Origin: Chromatiales bacterium
GTDB taxonomy: Bacteria; Pseudomonadota; Gammaproteobacteria; Steroidobacterales; GCA-2729495
Reading direction: 5' to 3'
Length of the DNA: 58,975 nt
Assembly (NCBI GenBank): GCA_002729495.1
Contig: PBYE01000088.1
Location: 1 to 58,975 of the forward strand
Shown one piece after another: positions 42,645 through 51,584 of this stretch. Both the position numbers and the translations under genes were made by a program. The notes under the pieces are model-generated. The model ran no database searches. It was not told the origin of the DNA and was given only the letters and a program-made list of their open reading frames with translations. The number at the start of each line of letters is the position of its first letter. The first letter of the stretch is position 1.

Positions 42645-44147
42645 ATGAAGTTCTTAAGGCGATTTGTTCTTGGCCTGATCGTCATCATCGGCGCATTGTC
42701 GATAGCCTTTTATGTGGTCAATCAGCCGCCGCAACTCGCCAAGCCCAACTACTACGAGTACTACATTGATCAGGACACCCAGCCGGTCGGCCGCATCGGC
42801 ATATTTGTGTCACACCTCATCATGCCGGAAGACTTTCGCGAGGAAGATTTTTTCACCTTCGCCGGCAAGTCGCTTCAGTATATTCCCTGGCCGATCACCG
42901 AGCTCGTGACGATGGATAAGGGCCTGGTGTTGCTGGACCGTCACAAGTTTCATGAGTACGAGGAGTTTGTCCCCACGGATCTCGTCGATCATACGGGCAG
43001 CAGTTTCGACATTGATGGTGTTGCATATATAGACAAGTACCACGCGGGTGAGATCGAGTGGATGCCAAAGGGCACGATGCATCTAAGCCACGGTGCGTTC
43101 CTGTACAAGGGGCGTAAGGTAGGCCAATCTGCGGCGGCGCTGAAGTTTACTGCCAAGGCCAAGAATTACTACTACGCCCCGGGCAAGGGCTTTCACGACG
43201 GGCGTGTCCCGCATGAAGCCGGTAACCGTTACATCGTGTTTAATGCGTTACAGAAGCTGGAAGCGAAATACGGTGATATTCCATGGCGCTGGGTCACAGC
43301 TGACAACCGTACGATGGCCCGGGAGGCTCTGTTCAGCCTGCTCGACGAGGGTATCGACACGCTGATCATTGCAGCCCCGCGGCCGGTGTACTCGCACCAC
43401 GAGGAGTTCAACGGGAGCATCAGGCACACCATGCACTACATGCACGAGTGGCAGGAACAAAATGGGCACAAAGAGATCAAGATGATTATCTCGCCCGAGT
43501 TGTCGCACTTCGATTCTATGTTTAAGACTCACACGGAGATCCTGCGGGATAACCTGAAGAGCATTCCCGAGGGATTGTCACTCAAGCTGGTGTTGTCGGT
43601 TCACGGCATGCCATGGGATAACGTGCCGCACGAAGCATGGATCAAGCTGGCGCCGCGTTACGTGGATCGTTCGCTTGCCGAAGCCATCAAAGTGATGGAG
43701 GACTATAACTATGAGCGGCTGGAAATAGTTCAGTCCCAGGATCATTTTGCCGATCCGCACAATGACCCGAACGGGAATTACCTTTCCACGAACGAGGCAT
43801 TCTGGGAGGGTATCGAGGATGACTACGATTACATCCTGAATATTCCGCTCGAGTTTTTTGCCGAGAACACGGACACGATGTTCTACCATGACATGGCGAA
43901 CTTCGAGTTCTTTGATGACTACAATGTGTACGACACCGTCGAATACACCGATTGGTCGGTTCCCTGGCGCAAGCAGCTGACGCAGGACGGTACCGTTGTA
44001 ATCTATGGCGGCGTCGCTGCGGAGCAGTTTAGCGGTCCGATTATCGAGGCCTTTTACATGGCGCTTGATTCGATCGTCTCAAAGGGAATGGAGCCGCTGC
44101 CGGGAGGGCGGGTAGCCTCGCAGCTGCTGGAAGCCGAGGCCGGCTGA
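42645..44147 (+). CDS. Membrane-anchored ferrochelatase-like protein
   Basis: This protein is 500 residues if it starts at ATG 42645; the ATG at 42636 lies too close to AAAAGGG. It has one membrane helix at about 7-24, then a large extracytoplasmic part. Near the C-terminus LVLSVHGMPWD (histidine near residue 320) matches the SXHGLP motif of ferrochelatase. IPLEFFAENTDTMFYHD, about 85 residues later, matches the FVSDHXETLYE region; the family glutamate is replaced by Asp410. The first half may be a second, more diverged lobe. Ferrochelatase puts iron into porphyrin in the cytoplasm or at its membrane face. This could be a chelatase, a porphyrin-binding protein or another class II chelatase-fold protein. 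Confidence in the function is low. Confidence 0.5.
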   Translation: MKFLRRFVLGLIVIIGALSIAFYVVNQPPQLAKPNYYEYYIDQDTQPVGRIGIFVSHLIMPEDFREEDFFTFAGKSLQYIPWPITELVTMDKGLVLLDRHKFHEYEEFVPTDLVDHTGSSFDIDGVAYIDKYHAGEIEWMPKGTMHLSHGAFLYKGRKVGQSAAALKFTAKAKNYYYAPGKGFHDGRVPHEAGNRYIVFNALQKLEAKYGDIPWRWVTADNRTMAREALFSLLDEGIDTLIIAAPRPVYSHHEEFNGSIRHTMHYMHEWQEQNGHKEIKMIISPELSHFDSMFKTHTEILRDNLKSIPEGLSLKLVLSVHGMPWDNVPHEAWIKLAPRYVDRSLAEAIKVMEDYNYERLEIVQSQDHFADPHNDPNGNYLSTNEAFWEGIEDDYDYILNIPLEFFAENTDTMFYHDMANFEFFDDYNVYDTVEYTDWSVPWRKQLTQDGTVVIYGGVAAEQFSGPIIEAFYMALDSIVSKGMEPLPGGRVASQLLEAEAG

Positions 44148-44407
44148 GCCTGCCATTACGCCATGTATATTAGGGATGCTGCCGTAGCTTTGTTGCGAGG
44201 TCTCCAGCCTGGCCTTGCTTGCTGCAGTCGCGGTTTCGAGCGTGTGTACGGGAAAATTAAGCATATGAATCTCCTGCTCGAAAATGGATGAAAGCTTTAC
44301 AGGTCAATGTTTTTTCATCCAAATATGGGTGGTTCGTGGTAATCTCCGCAGCCAATAAAAACATGTGTGTCGCGGTCTGTCCACGACGCCAACAAACGGA
44401 GTTGTTC

Positions 44408-45193
44408 ATGAATTTTCTGAAGGTGCTCGTGGCTGTTTGCGCGTTGTTGCTGGCGCCATTGAGTTTTGCGGACGATGGCGTAGACGGCGCCAGGCCCACG
44501 GTGCTGATCACAGGTGCGAACCGGGGCATAGGTATCGAGTTTGCGAAGCAATATGCCGAGTTGGGCTGGAACGTCATCGCCACATGTCGCAACCCTGCCG
44601 GCGCCGACGAACTGAATGAGCTGGCCGCCGCAAACAACAATGTTGTCGTAGAGCGCCTGGATTTGCTGGACCATGAAGGTATCGATGCGCTTGCCGAGCA
44701 GTACAGGGAACAACCGGTTGACGTCTTGCTGAACAACGCCGGATTGATGCGTGGCCCGGATCGAGGGCAAATGGTAGGCACTATCGATTACGATGAGTTT
44801 GATCGCTTTTACAAGATCAATGCCATCGGGCCATTAAAGGTGTCTGAGGCCTTCTACAAGAATGTAAAAGCCAGTGACCTGAAAATTATGGCTGCACTTA
44901 CGACGGGTAAAGGCAACAGAGGTATTCCGGTGCCGGGCTTTTCTCTATACAAAACCAGCAAAGCAGCGCTCGATGCTATACAGAAAGAAATTGCGATACG
45001 CTGGAAACGACAGGGTATAAAAGTAGTGACCTTGTTGCCTGGCCGGGTACTGACACATGGCGAGACCGATGCTCCGGGGCAAAATGCAGTGGACGTGGAA
45101 GACAGTATCAGCGGCATGATTGAAGTCCTCGATGCGCTCACGATTGAACAAACCGGCTGGACTATACAATGGGACGGCGAGTTAATAGAGTAA
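44408..45193 (+). CDS. Exported short-chain dehydrogenase/reductase
   Basis: This 261-residue SDR starts at ATG 44408, with CGGAG about 6 bases upstream; the open frame before that is not coding. The signal peptide (LVAVCALLLAPLSFADD) precedes a full SDR: TVLITGANRGIGIEFAKQY, VIATCRNPAGADELN, LLNNAGLMRG, the reduced active-site region AALTTGKGN (threonine in place of the usual serine) and the Y-X-X-X-K pair in LYKTSKAALDAI. As with the SDR at 35730-36560, an NAD(P) enzyme with a signal peptide is unexpected. The two share the NRGIG(I/F)EF segment. The 260 bases before it (44148-44407) show nothing I can name. Confidence 0.82.
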   Translation: MNFLKVLVAVCALLLAPLSFADDGVDGARPTVLITGANRGIGIEFAKQYAELGWNVIATCRNPAGADELNELAAANNNVVVERLDLLDHEGIDALAEQYREQPVDVLLNNAGLMRGPDRGQMVGTIDYDEFDRFYKINAIGPLKVSEAFYKNVKASDLKIMAALTTGKGNRGIPVPGFSLYKTSKAALDAIQKEIAIRWKRQGIKVVTLLPGRVLTHGETDAPGQNAVDVEDSISGMIEVLDALTIEQTGWTIQWDGELIE

Positions 45194-45240
45194 GTTGAAG
45201 TTGAGCAGTTGAAAATATTTTTATCCTTAAAGGGCAGGCC

Positions 45241-45816
45241 GTGACCGAGACAACACAGGAACATGTAAACCACAATGTGGCATTTCTGGTGATTTTGGGC
45301 TTTTTTCTTGCCATGTTCGGTTTGATGGCCATTGTGGCCCCGCTGGTAGTCGGGTTGGCCGTAGAGTTGATCGTCGGCATATTGCTGCTCGGCCGGGGTT
45401 CCATGCAGCTCTACTACGGCATCAAGGTGCGGCACTGGGGCCCCGGACTGGTTACCTACCTGGGTGTCGGTTCCATCCTGATGGCCCTGTTGTCGGTAGC
45501 CTGTGGCGCGCTACTGATTGCATGGCCATTGACCGGATTACGCTATCTCATACTGTTGCTCGCCGGCTATCTCACCGTGACCGGCTGTTTCGATGTGCTG
45601 CATGCGATCGAACTCAGGGCTGTTCGCGGCTGGGGCATTTTGTTACTGAACGGTCTTGCGGGCATTGCCCTCGGCTGGTTGATCTGGCGTCAGTGGCCGA
45701 TTTCCGGTGAGTGGGCGATCGGTGTACTGACCGGCGCGAACATGTTCTTCAGCGGCATATCGCTGGCCGCACTGGGAATGGTAAACCGGAAAATTGAGTC
45801 GTTCGATAGCGGCTAG
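45241..45816 (+). CDS. HdeD family (DUF308) membrane protein
   Basis: This 191-residue protein starts at GTG 45241. It has six hydrophobic segments arranged as three DUF308 pairs: [95 protein letters not shown] and the last near [19 protein letters not shown]. HdeD proteins are implicated in acid resistance in E. coli. It follows the exported SDR gene by 47 bases. It overlaps the convergent TrhO gene by four bases (CTAG). Confidence 0.87.
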   Translation: MTETTQEHVNHNVAFLVILGFFLAMFGLMAIVAPLVVGLAVELIVGILLLGRGSMQLYYGIKVRHWGPGLVTYLGVGSILMALLSVACGALLIAWPLTGLRYLILLLAGYLTVTGCFDVLHAIELRAVRGWGILLLNGLAGIALGWLIWRQWPISGEWAIGVLTGANMFFSGISLAALGMVNRKIESFDSG

Positions 45817-46808
45817 ACTTGCGCGGCACGCTGCCGGTTCTTTTCATCCAGTTTGGCCACCTGCCGCTGTTTGCGCAGCGCATCGGCTTCTTCGCCTCGA
45901 TGCGTTTCGCCTCGCACGTCGGCCAGTCGTACCTGCTTTTCGCGTTCGCGGTAGCGGGCACGCTGCTCCTCGGTAGTTTGCTCAAAACAATGCGGACAGC
46001 TTTCACCCGCGACGTAGTGCTCGCTTTCCAGTTCAGCCGCCGACAGTGGCATCCGGCAGGCATGACACGGGGTATAACTGCCCGGGGAAAGCCCATGATC
46101 AACACTTACGCGCTCATCAAACACGAAGCATTCGCCTTCCCAGAGCGATTGCTCGGGGCTGACTTCCTCCAGGTACTTCAGGATGCCGCCCTGCAGGTGA
46201 TAGACCTCGTCAAATCCCTGGCTCTTCAGGTAAGCCGTGGATTTCTCGCAGCGGATGCCACCGGTACAGAACATTGCAATCTTGCGGTGTTTGTCGGGAT
46301 CTATAGCCCGTTCGGCATAGGCGGGAAATTCCCTGAAGGTTGTCGTGTGTGGGTTCACAGCATTTTTAAATGTACCAATCCCGACTTCATACTCGTTGCG
46401 TGTATCGACGACGAGTACCTCCGGGTTGCTGATCAGCGTATTCCAATCAGCTGGTTTCACGTAGGTACCGGCACTATTTTCCGGGTCGATGTCCGTGACC
46501 CCCATCGTCACGATTTCCTTTTTCAGTTTTACCTTCGTGCGCGTGAAGGGTATTTTGTAACTAAATGATTTCTTAATATCCAGGCCTTCGAGTTTGCCTG
46601 CGAACAATGTGTCCTGCCGGAGCCAGTTCAGGAACTGGTCAATTTTTTCCGGGTTGCCGGCAATCGTGCCGTTAATGCCTTCACGGGCAAGCAAAATCGT
46701 TCCACGTAAAGCGAGTTTTTTTAGTTCGTTGAGTACGGGCTCGCGCAGGCGTTCGTAACTATCGAGGCTGACAAAGCGATACAGGGCTGCGACACAAATA
46801 CTTTGCAT
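45813..46808 (-). CDS. trhO: tRNA uridine(34) hydroxylase TrhO
   Basis: This protein is 331 residues from ATG 46808 ([13 protein letters not shown], the typical start); the open frame continues upstream but is not coding. It has an N-terminal domain with [14 protein letters not shown], then a rhodanese domain with [15 protein letters not shown], the active-site loop [15 protein letters not shown] and [13 protein letters not shown] zinc-binding tail follows with CHACRMPL and CPHC. It makes 5-hydroxyuridine at position 34 of tRNAs. A perfect TATAAT lies so close to the start that the mRNA may be leaderless. Confidence 0.93.
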   Translation of the reverse strand: MQSICVAALYRFVSLDSYERLREPVLNELKKLALRGTILLAREGINGTIAGNPEKIDQFLNWLRQDTLFAGKLEGLDIKKSFSYKIPFTRTKVKLKKEIVTMGVTDIDPENSAGTYVKPADWNTLISNPEVLVVDTRNEYEVGIGTFKNAVNPHTTTFREFPAYAERAIDPDKHRKIAMFCTGGIRCEKSTAYLKSQGFDEVYHLQGGILKYLEEVSPEQSLWEGECFVFDERVSVDHGLSPGSYTPCHACRMPLSAAELESEHYVAGESCPHCFEQTTEEQRARYREREKQVRLADVRGETHRGEEADALRKQRQVAKLDEKNRQRAAQV

Positions 46809-46815
46809 GGGGTGG

Positions 46816-46821
46816 ATTATA
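46816..46821 (-). promoter_or_regulatory. Perfect TATAAT -10 box directly before trhO
   Basis: On the minus strand TATAAT is followed by 7 bases (CCACCCC) and then the ATG at 46808. A start site 6 or 7 bases after the -10 box would fall on the start codon, giving a leaderless mRNA. No purine-rich ribosome site is present. No good -35 box is seen at 16-18 bases. Confidence 0.4.
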
Positions 46822-46899
46822 GCGAGTGAAGCCAGGATCGTATTGTCCGGGTGGCGCTTGTAATATAGAAGACCGGGATATTCAGAAAGTGAGACACCG

Positions 46900-47772
46900 A
46901 TGGTCCTGAACAAACGACTGGACTTCATGACCGTACTGTTGGCCGGGCTCCTGGTGACCCCGGCCAGCGCCCTGGAAATACTGTTGACCAATGATGACGG
47001 TTACGAGGCCGAGGGTATCAACATCATGTTCGATGAGTTGGTGGCAGCCGGCCATAACGTCACCCTGGTTGCCCCCTGGCACAACAATTCCGGCGGCGGG
47101 ATGAGTATCAGCGTCGATCCTTTCAAGCCGGTGGATGCGGCCGAGGCGGAAGCAAACAAGTGGTACGTAGCCGGTACGCCGGTCGATTGTGTGCAGTTTG
47201 GGCTGGATGTGTTGTTCGCCGGCTCGCCGCCCGACCTGGTGGTCTCGGGCAGCAACCACGGTATCAATCCCGGTATCAGCGTCGGCATGTCCGGCACCGT
47301 AGGTGCGGCCCAGAACGCGATACTCCGGGGCATACCTGCGATTGCGGTAAGCGTCGGTGAAAACCAGCGCGATCAAGAGAGCCTATTGAAGGCTTTAGAC
47401 GACGCGGCACGTTTTACGGCGCAGATTATTACCCGGATAACGTCTGGTGAAAATGAAATCATATTGCCTGACGGAATTGGATTGAATATCAATTACCCGG
47501 GCCGCGAAGCGGAAGATCTGGAAGGTGTTGCGGTAACCCGCCTGAGTTCGTATGCCAGAAACCCATTTACGTTCCGGAAAATGGAAGACGGTACCTACAT
47601 GTCAGTTATCAGCCCACCCAAAGGCGAAGCAACCGCGCAACAGGAACAGGAAGACTGGCACATGATCTTCAAGGGCTACGTGACCGTTACACCGCTGGAT
47701 CCCAATCTGAATGCGGCTGCGGTAAACCAGGGCGCAGTAGAAAAACTGCTGGGGGATGGGCTTAAACCGTGA
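46900..47772 (+). CDS. Exported SurE-like 5'/3'-nucleotidase
   Basis: This 290-residue protein starts at ATG 46900. A signal peptide ([16 protein letters not shown]) precedes a SurE fold: [17 protein letters not shown] with the metal-binding Asp pair, [16 protein letters not shown] with the Asn-Ser-Gly group, and [27 protein letters not shown] with the SGXNXG motif. The C-terminus carries a domain of about 80 residues with a family-specific dimer arm. SurE is normally cytosolic and removes phosphates from nucleotides and polyphosphate. An exported form would use periplasmic substrates. It is divergent from trhO with 91 bases between. Confidence 0.85.
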   Translation: MVLNKRLDFMTVLLAGLLVTPASALEILLTNDDGYEAEGINIMFDELVAAGHNVTLVAPWHNNSGGGMSISVDPFKPVDAAEAEANKWYVAGTPVDCVQFGLDVLFAGSPPDLVVSGSNHGINPGISVGMSGTVGAAQNAILRGIPAIAVSVGENQRDQESLLKALDDAARFTAQIITRITSGENEIILPDGIGLNINYPGREAEDLEGVAVTRLSSYARNPFTFRKMEDGTYMSVISPPKGEATAQQEQEDWHMIFKGYVTVTPLDPNLNAAAVNQGAVEKLLGDGLKP

Positions 47773-47868
47773 TGGCGTAACCATCGGTGACGCCATCACC
47801 TTGTTCTGATATAAAAAGGCCAGCCCTGTGTTAGTTCATATAAAAAGAAACAGGAGGAGGAGCGTACC

Positions 47869-48450
47869 ATGTTGCTTCATTCATTCAGAATCACACCCAA
47901 CAACCGCAAGGTTGAAGCCTTTATCGTGCACTTCGATTTGCCGGTAGAAGTTCACCAGGTGAGTTTCAAGGATAAAGAAACCCAGACTGATGAGTATTTT
48001 GAGTTAAATCCGAACCGCCGGGTACCGGTACTGGTCGACGGCAATTTTAAACTCTGGGAATCGAACGCCATCCTGACTTATCTCGCCCGGAAGTTTCCGG
48101 AGACCAGCGCGCTGCCCACAGATATCCAGGGGCGGGCGGATGCCGATCGCTGGTTGCACTGGCAGAGTAGCCACCTGATGCCATTCATGGGCGCCGTCAA
48201 AACGGGGGTGGAGACCGACCTGAACAATATTAAGCCCTGGTTTACGGCGCTCGAAGTACCGCTAAAGGATAACGACTACGTACTCGGCTCACTCAGCGTC
48301 GTCGACTTCGCGGTGGCAGCGTATCTGATGACCAAACTCGGCAATAAGCTCGATTACTCCGAGCATCCGGGCGTCGATGCCTGGCGAAACCGCATGACCA
48401 ACCTGAAAGGTTTTGTTGAAACACAGGTCAAGATGCCGCCCGCGGCCTGA
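47869..48450 (+). CDS. Glutathione S-transferase
   Basis: This 193-residue protein starts at ATG 47869, preceded by AGGAGGAGGAG. It has the thioredoxin-like N-domain (LLHSFRITPNNRKVEAFI, where Ser or Thr takes the role of the catalytic residue, then PVLVDGNFKLWESNAILTYLARKFP with the cis-proline and the glutathione-binding ES pair) and an all-helical C-domain with SVVDFAVAAYLM. It conjugates or reduces electrophiles with glutathione. The next gene, NTF2-like, is 18 bases away. Confidence 0.91.
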   Translation: MLLHSFRITPNNRKVEAFIVHFDLPVEVHQVSFKDKETQTDEYFELNPNRRVPVLVDGNFKLWESNAILTYLARKFPETSALPTDIQGRADADRWLHWQSSHLMPFMGAVKTGVETDLNNIKPWFTALEVPLKDNDYVLGSLSVVDFAVAAYLMTKLGNKLDYSEHPGVDAWRNRMTNLKGFVETQVKMPPAA

Positions 48451-48467
48451 CTAAGGGGGTAAGTCTG

Positions 48468-49127
48468 ATGAATACAAAACACAAGAGTTCAGTGAACACG
48501 GCGGAAGCGCAGGACAGTCCGGAACAACCGGACCGCCGCGCCGCGCTGGGGCTGCTGTTGGCGATGAGTGGTTTGTCCTCCCTGCCGGGAGAGGCAGAAG
48601 CGGGCGGGCATTTCGCGCCGCCGGCGATGGACATACCGTCATCGGCGCCGCCCGAAGTTTTTGCTGCCATCGATGCGGTGCTTAAGCAAACTCGTGAGAT
48701 CTGGAACAGCCAGGATTTTGCGCGCCTTAAAGAAGTGTGGGATGCCAGTGATCCCGAACCGTGGTACGTGCCCGAAGAGATCGAAGCACCGTTTTACTCC
48801 TGGCCGCAACTGGAAAAGTACTGGAATCCCGGCCGCAAGGTCTTAAAGGGTTTTCGCTGGGACTACGACAACCTGCGCGTCAAGATGCTGTGTGACGATT
48901 TGTGCATCGCGCTGTTCAACCACTATTACGAAATCCAGCTTATTTTCGGCCCTCCCGAGCCGACAGCAGGCTTCGACCGCGTGCTTACCCTGTTCCGTAA
49001 AACGGACGATGGTTGGCGACACATTCTGTATGCACAGTGTCCGCTTGGGCCGGAAAACTACGTTCGCGCGATGCGCAAGAAAATTGTCAGCGATGATTTC
49101 GAGGAGTTTCGCGACAGCCTCGAGTAG
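48468..49127 (+). CDS. Tat-exported NTF2/SnoaL-like protein
   Basis: This 219-residue protein starts at ATG 48468 with AAGGGGG about 9 bases upstream. The N-terminus reads PDRRAALGLLLAMSGLSSLPGEAEA, a twin-arginine Tat signal. From about residue 70 it has an NTF2-like fold: IDAVLKQTREIWNSQDFARLKEVWDA, PEEIEAPFYSWPQLEKYW, then CIALFNHYYEIQL and RVLTLFRKTDDGWRHILYAQ. Relatives serve as hydratases, isomerases or binding proteins, with no clear catalytic residues here. It follows the GST gene in the same transcript. It is another folded protein exported by Tat. Confidence 0.72.
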   Translation: MNTKHKSSVNTAEAQDSPEQPDRRAALGLLLAMSGLSSLPGEAEAGGHFAPPAMDIPSSAPPEVFAAIDAVLKQTREIWNSQDFARLKEVWDASDPEPWYVPEEIEAPFYSWPQLEKYWNPGRKVLKGFRWDYDNLRVKMLCDDLCIALFNHYYEIQLIFGPPEPTAGFDRVLTLFRKTDDGWRHILYAQCPLGPENYVRAMRKKIVSDDFEEFRDSLE

Positions 49128-49146
49128 GGCTGTTCCGCCTTGGCCG

Positions 49147-50436
49147 CTACTTGTATTTCAACCTTACCAACAGCGCGACCAGCATCAGTATCGCGTTGGT
49201 AATTCCCATCATGGTAAAGGGCGCGGTGCGGGCGATTTCGTCGAAGACGATGCCGCCCACCGCCATGGCCGCCATGATGCCCAGCCCGCCCATCAGGCCG
49301 TACACACCCACGATTGCACCGCGTATCCGGGGGACAGCTTCCTGGCCCATCAGCGTGCCGGCGCCCACGATGACGCTGGTCTCGCCGATGCCGAGCAGTA
49401 TCGCGGCGGGCAGCAACTGGTTGCTGAAAGGGTCGGTAACCTGGCCCATCGCGAAGTAGCCGATAGACGCCAGCGTGAGTGCGATAGCAAGGCCCGTCGT
49501 TCGGTTCACGCGGTCGCTGATCATGCCCATGCACGGCGCCCAGAGCAGCGCCGCGAACTGCAGTAGTCCGTACATCATGCCGGCACGCGTCAGGGCATCT
49601 GCGGTGCTGATACCCGCATCTGCACCTGCCTGTGTTATCCACAAGGAGAAAAAGCCCGTGATGATGACCAGATCGCCGCGGCCGATAAACGCAGCCAGGT
49701 AAGCGAGGCCCAGTTTCTTGTTGTCGACACCGACCTTTAAACCAGCCAGCAGATGTTTCGTAATATTGTTGCGTTCCACCTGCTCGGGTTTTTTGGCGCT
49801 AAGTCCGAACCACAACAACACGGAAGCCAGGAGGCACATGGCGGTGCCCGTCCAGTAGGCGTTGCGGCCGGCCCCGACTGCGTCCGAGCCCATTTCCAGG
49901 TACATCTCGGGCGTTTTCGCGAGCACCATGGCCATGAATATGGCACCCAGGCCGGTAAAGACAGAACTGACGCCGATCCAGCGACCGCGCGACCGCTCCT
50001 GGATGTAATCGACCATGCTGGCGCTCAACATGATCGGTACCATCGCAGTGCCGAGCGCGAAGATACAGCGAAAGATAACGAGCTGGGTCGCAGTTTCCGC
50101 CAGCGGCATGATTAAATAACCGAAGGCCATGATGACAAAACCGATGACGAAGAGGAGTCGTCGCCCGGTGCGGTCGGACCATGCGCCTATATAGCCTGTG
50201 GCACCGATCACGAGTAGTTCCTGCAGGCTGTGCAGGAGCCCGGTGAACGTGCCCTGTTCAGCGGCCGGCATGTGCAGGATTTCAGTGAGGAGATAAGGCT
50301 GAATAAAGCTGATGAAGCTGATCATCGAGATCGTGCTGAAGCCCGCATAGGCCAGTGTTGTGAAGTTCCAGCCCGTGATGCCGGGCTGGAACCACAGCGG
50401 GCCCAGTTTCAGAACTTTCTCTTCAGAATCTGGCAC
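49147..50436 (-). CDS. MFS transporter
   Basis: This 429-residue protein has 12 hydrophobic segments. The cytoplasmic loop between helices 2 and 3 carries GAWSDRTGRRLLFVIGF, the conserved G-X-X-X-D-R-X-G-R-R motif. The second half has the related DRVNRTTGLAIAL. No substrate can be given. It is downstream of the TauD-like gene on the same strand with 28 bases between, so the two may form an operon in which the transporter imports a substrate of the dioxygenase. Confidence 0.9.
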   Translation of the reverse strand: MPDSEEKVLKLGPLWFQPGITGWNFTTLAYAGFSTISMISFISFIQPYLLTEILHMPAAEQGTFTGLLHSLQELLVIGATGYIGAWSDRTGRRLLFVIGFVIMAFGYLIMPLAETATQLVIFRCIFALGTAMVPIMLSASMVDYIQERSRGRWIGVSSVFTGLGAIFMAMVLAKTPEMYLEMGSDAVGAGRNAYWTGTAMCLLASVLLWFGLSAKKPEQVERNNITKHLLAGLKVGVDNKKLGLAYLAAFIGRGDLVIITGFFSLWITQAGADAGISTADALTRAGMMYGLLQFAALLWAPCMGMISDRVNRTTGLAIALTLASIGYFAMGQVTDPFSNQLLPAAILLGIGETSVIVGAGTLMGQEAVPRIRGAIVGVYGLMGGLGIMAAMAVGGIVFDEIARTAPFTMMGITNAILMLVALLVRLKYK

Positions 50437-50464
50437 GTATTAAGCAGTCAGGCGACTATAGGGG

Positions 50465-51358
50465 TTAGCGGGGCTGCGGACCGCATACGGTGATACGGTG
50501 CATCCGGCGTATCTTGTCGTAGTCTGCGACTGCGTAGTGCTGGGTTCGCCGGTTATCCCACATGGCAACAGAGTTTTTCTGCCACCGGAACCGGCACTGG
50601 TATTCGGGAAGGTTGGTATGCTTTTTCAGCATTTCCAGAAGCGCCTTGCTTTCATGCTCTTGCATATCTTTCAGATAGGCGGTGAAGTGCTGGTTTATGT
50701 ACAGTATTTTGCGGCCGCTCTCGGGATGCGTGCAGATAAGCGGATGTTCCGCAGGCGGCACATTCTCGAGCGACCACACCAGTTGCTTGAGTTCCTTGAT
50801 AGACGAGAGTTCATCCGTCCTTTTTGTCTGCGTAATGCTGTGTACCGCAACCAGTCCGTCCAGCATTGCTTTCATCGTATCGGACAAGCCGTCATAGGCC
50901 GCGCACAGATCGGCAAACATCGTGTCGCCGCCCGAGTCCGGTATTTCCAGCCCGTGCAGTATGGCAATGATAGGCGGATCCTGCCGGTAGCTCAGATCCG
51001 TGTGCCACACATTCGCGTTGCGCGCGTAACTGCTCTCGCCCGGGGGTTTGCCGCCAAGCGCAATGATTTCAGGATAGCCTTCCAGGTTCGGAATAAAGGG
51101 ATGAACATCCAGTTTGCCAAACAGTTTTGCAAACGCAACGTGCTGTGCCGGCGTAATATCCTGATCCCTGAAAAAGATAACGCCATGGTTTAACAAAGCC
51201 CGGTTGATCTCGGCGTGCAGTTCAGGGCTCACATCCCGGCCCAGGTCGGCACCGATAATTTCAGCGCCGAAACTGCCGGTGACAGGTTTGACTTCGATGA
51301 GCTGATAACCTGCTGCCATGTCGGCGCCATTCGTATCATGACTTGCCTGGTTAACCAT
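50465..51358 (-). CDS. TauD/TfdA-family 2-oxoglutarate-dependent dioxygenase
   Basis: This 297-residue protein starts at ATG 51358 (GAGAG upstream); ATG 51319 is the alternative. The iron-binding HXD is WHTDLSY and the distal histidine is in NRRTQHYAVADY, followed by RRMHRITV, where the arginine holds 2-oxoglutarate. It also has VIFFRDQDITPAQHVAFAKLFG, typical of the family. Members hydroxylate taurine, alkylsulfates, phenoxyacetates or other compounds, releasing a sulfite or an aldehyde. The downstream MFS transporter gene suggests that it acts on an imported compound. Confidence 0.9.
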   Translation of the reverse strand: MVNQASHDTNGADMAAGYQLIEVKPVTGSFGAEIIGADLGRDVSPELHAEINRALLNHGVIFFRDQDITPAQHVAFAKLFGKLDVHPFIPNLEGYPEIIALGGKPPGESSYARNANVWHTDLSYRQDPPIIAILHGLEIPDSGGDTMFADLCAAYDGLSDTMKAMLDGLVAVHSITQTKRTDELSSIKELKQLVWSLENVPPAEHPLICTHPESGRKILYINQHFTAYLKDMQEHESKALLEMLKKHTNLPEYQCRFRWQKNSVAMWDNRRTQHYAVADYDKIRRMHRITVCGPQPR

Positions 51359-51584
51359 AGCTCTCTCGCTTGCGGGGCACCTTACACATTAACCCAGTCC
51401 GGATGGTGATGAAACAAGCTCAGCTTGATACAGGCCATGGGAACAGGGCCTTTTGCGGCCAGGCTAGTCCGCGCAGCGGTAGAGTAGTGATTTATTCCTT
51501 ATGCCGTGCCGATATGGCTTGTCAGTCGGTGACATTTCGGCCACAGTTTTGCTGCTGATAACAACTATAATCGAGTAGCCTCCC

